Assembly (NCBI GenBank): GCA_963816685.1 | Contig: CAWFMB010000013.1 | Span: 262,988 to 326,987, forward strand | Direction: 5' to 3' | From: CAVYUC01 sp963816685 | GTDB taxonomy: Bacteria; Bacteroidota; Bacteroidia; Bacteroidales; Prolixibacteraceae | DNA: 64,000 nt | Part shown: positions 63,246 to 64,000 of the stretch, piece by piece | Layout of the letters: every line of letters begins with the position of its first letter | How positions within the stretch are numbered: position 1 is the first letter of the stretch | The notes under the pieces: generated by a model | The model's database searches: none | What the model was told of the DNA's origin: nothing | What the model saw: only the letters and a program-made list of their open reading frames with translations | Translations under genes and position numbers: made by a program

Positions 63246-64000
63246 TCAGGCCTTGAGTTTTTCGAGAAAGAATTCTACCAAATCTTTGCCCGATGTATCA
63301 ACAATACCAATTTCAGGGGCATAAACAATTGCTTCAAGACCAACTTCCTCTGCTTTATCTTTTAATGCTTTTGCGTGTAGTGGATGATGATTCAACTCAT
63401 CCTGCGTAACCGGAATTCCATTATGATGTTTATTATAAATAAAAACCGGTGAACTGCTTTTTCTCATTTTACCAAGAAAATCAAGCTCTGTTCTTATTTT
63501 CGATTTTGATTTTAAATCCGGATTACCGGAAGGTTTTAATCCAAATGCCATTGCAATGGAACGCAGTTGTTCAGGAGTTTCAGCAACCGGCACGCCAATA
63601 ATATCTTTCCATTGAAAAATATCGTAAGTCGATTGTGTGGCAAAAGCTCCGGCGCAGGTTATCCGGGTAGATTCCCGCAGCACCGGATCATCATTTTCCA
63701 TGTCAGCCATATCATCAGAGAAAGCCAGCCACAGCGCTGTACCGGCGCCGGCAGACCCACCCGAACAGGCAATCTTTGTTTTATCAACATTATATTTTCC
63801 CGCATGAAAACGAATGTATTGGAGGCACCTTTTGGAGTCATTTAAACTCGCCATTATCCCATAGGGCTCCTCCGTCATAAAGCGGTAGTTAATAACAGCC
63901 ACCGAAACGCCGGCGTCGAGAAACCGAACCAAGTCTTCCGAGTCAAAATACTTTGATTTATCGCCGCCAACAAAACCACCACCATGAATATAGATTACCA
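63246..64000 (-). CDS. HSL-type alpha/beta hydrolase (carboxylesterase), cut by window edge
   Basis: Open to the right window edge; about 251 codons visible, lacking the N-terminus. The hormone-sensitive-lipase signatures are seen: HGGGFVGGDK (oxyanion hole) and the nucleophile elbow CSGGSAGAGTALWLAF. The end has LNHHPLHAKALKDKAEEVGLE (catalytic His region). A short-chain esterase or a polysaccharide deacylase is likely, given the glycan context (inference). It is on the same strand as lysC and lies upstream of it by about 107 bases. Confidence 0.82.
   Translation of the reverse strand, partial: VIYIHGGGFVGGDKSKYFDSEDLVRFLDAGVSVAVINYRFMTEEPYGIMASLNDSKRCLQYIRFHAGKYNVDKTKIACSGGSAGAGTALWLAFSDDMADMENDDPVLRESTRITCAGAFATQSTYDIFQWKDIIGVPVAETPEQLRSIAMAFGLKPSGNPDLKSKSKIRTELDFLGKMRKSSSPVFIYNKHHNGIPVTQDELNHHPLHAKALKDKAEEVGLEAIVYAPEIGIVDTSGKDLVEFFLEKLKA

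Overview
The window is chromosomal DNA of a member of the phylum Bacteroidota, probably a polysaccharide-degrading marine or anaerobic lineage of the Marinilabiliales/Prolixibacteraceae kind (the family-level placement is inference). The signs are paired SusC/SusD outer-membrane proteins, type IX secretion (T9SS) C-terminal sorting domains on four large secreted proteins, Bacteroidota-style promoters of the form TTG-N19-22-TAnnTTTG, weak Shine-Dalgarno sequences and moderate AT content.

Layout. 1-1.35 kb: an outer-membrane protein cut by the window edge and a membrane-anchored alpha/beta hydrolase. 1.9-18.0 kb: a polysaccharide utilisation locus on the + strand: a GH5/CBM6 glycanase with a T9SS tail, then fasciclin lipoprotein, SusC, SusD, second fasciclin lipoprotein, second SusC and second SusD. 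18.1-18.9 kb: a repeat-rich spacer. 18.9-27.3 kb: three T9SS cargo proteins (a CBM9/Ig/CBM protein, a DUF362-CBM9 chimera and a CotH-kinase/lamin-tail protein). 27.3-28.1 kb: two more tandem-repeat arrays. 28.1-33.5 kb: alpha/beta hydrolase, ilvD, an SMR exporter, a VTT-type membrane protein and small proteins of unknown role. 33.8-38.3 kb: a lipocalin-like lipoprotein, a TPR-LuxR regulator, and a flavin monooxygenase with an amidohydrolase, with GGGTAAT boxes between regulator and monooxygenase.

38.4-48.1 kb (- strand) is a carbohydrate operon: an (alpha/alpha) barrel-like protein of unknown function, a GntR/UTRA regulator, a divergent Tat-exported GH9-like protein, a GH2 beta-mannosidase-like enzyme, deoC, a frameshifted sugar permease and rbsK. 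The GntR promoter carries an 18-bp perfect palindrome overlapping its -33 box. 48.2-54.2 kb: an aldo/keto reductase, lepA, a PHP hydrolase, a repeat-bearing spacer, a small protein and a 5'-truncated hybrid histidine kinase remnant. 54.4-64 kb: a GH43 enzyme, sucCD, a SIS-domain sugar isomerase with an isochorismatase-fold hydrolase, a DUF4143 AAA+ ATPase whose start codon lies at the edge of a 58-bp perfect palindrome, a YycJ-like metallo-hydrolase, lysC, and an HSL-type esterase cut by the window edge.

Read together, the window looks like a glycan-scavenging region: secreted GH5, GH43, GH2 and GH9-like enzymes and binding proteins feed sugars through SusCD pairs and a sugar permease, with housekeeping genes between. 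No rRNA, tRNA, CRISPR array or intact insertion sequence was seen. The least explained material is non-coding: three tandem-repeat arrays, paired C-rich inverted repeats, a heptamer array and the 58-bp palindrome.
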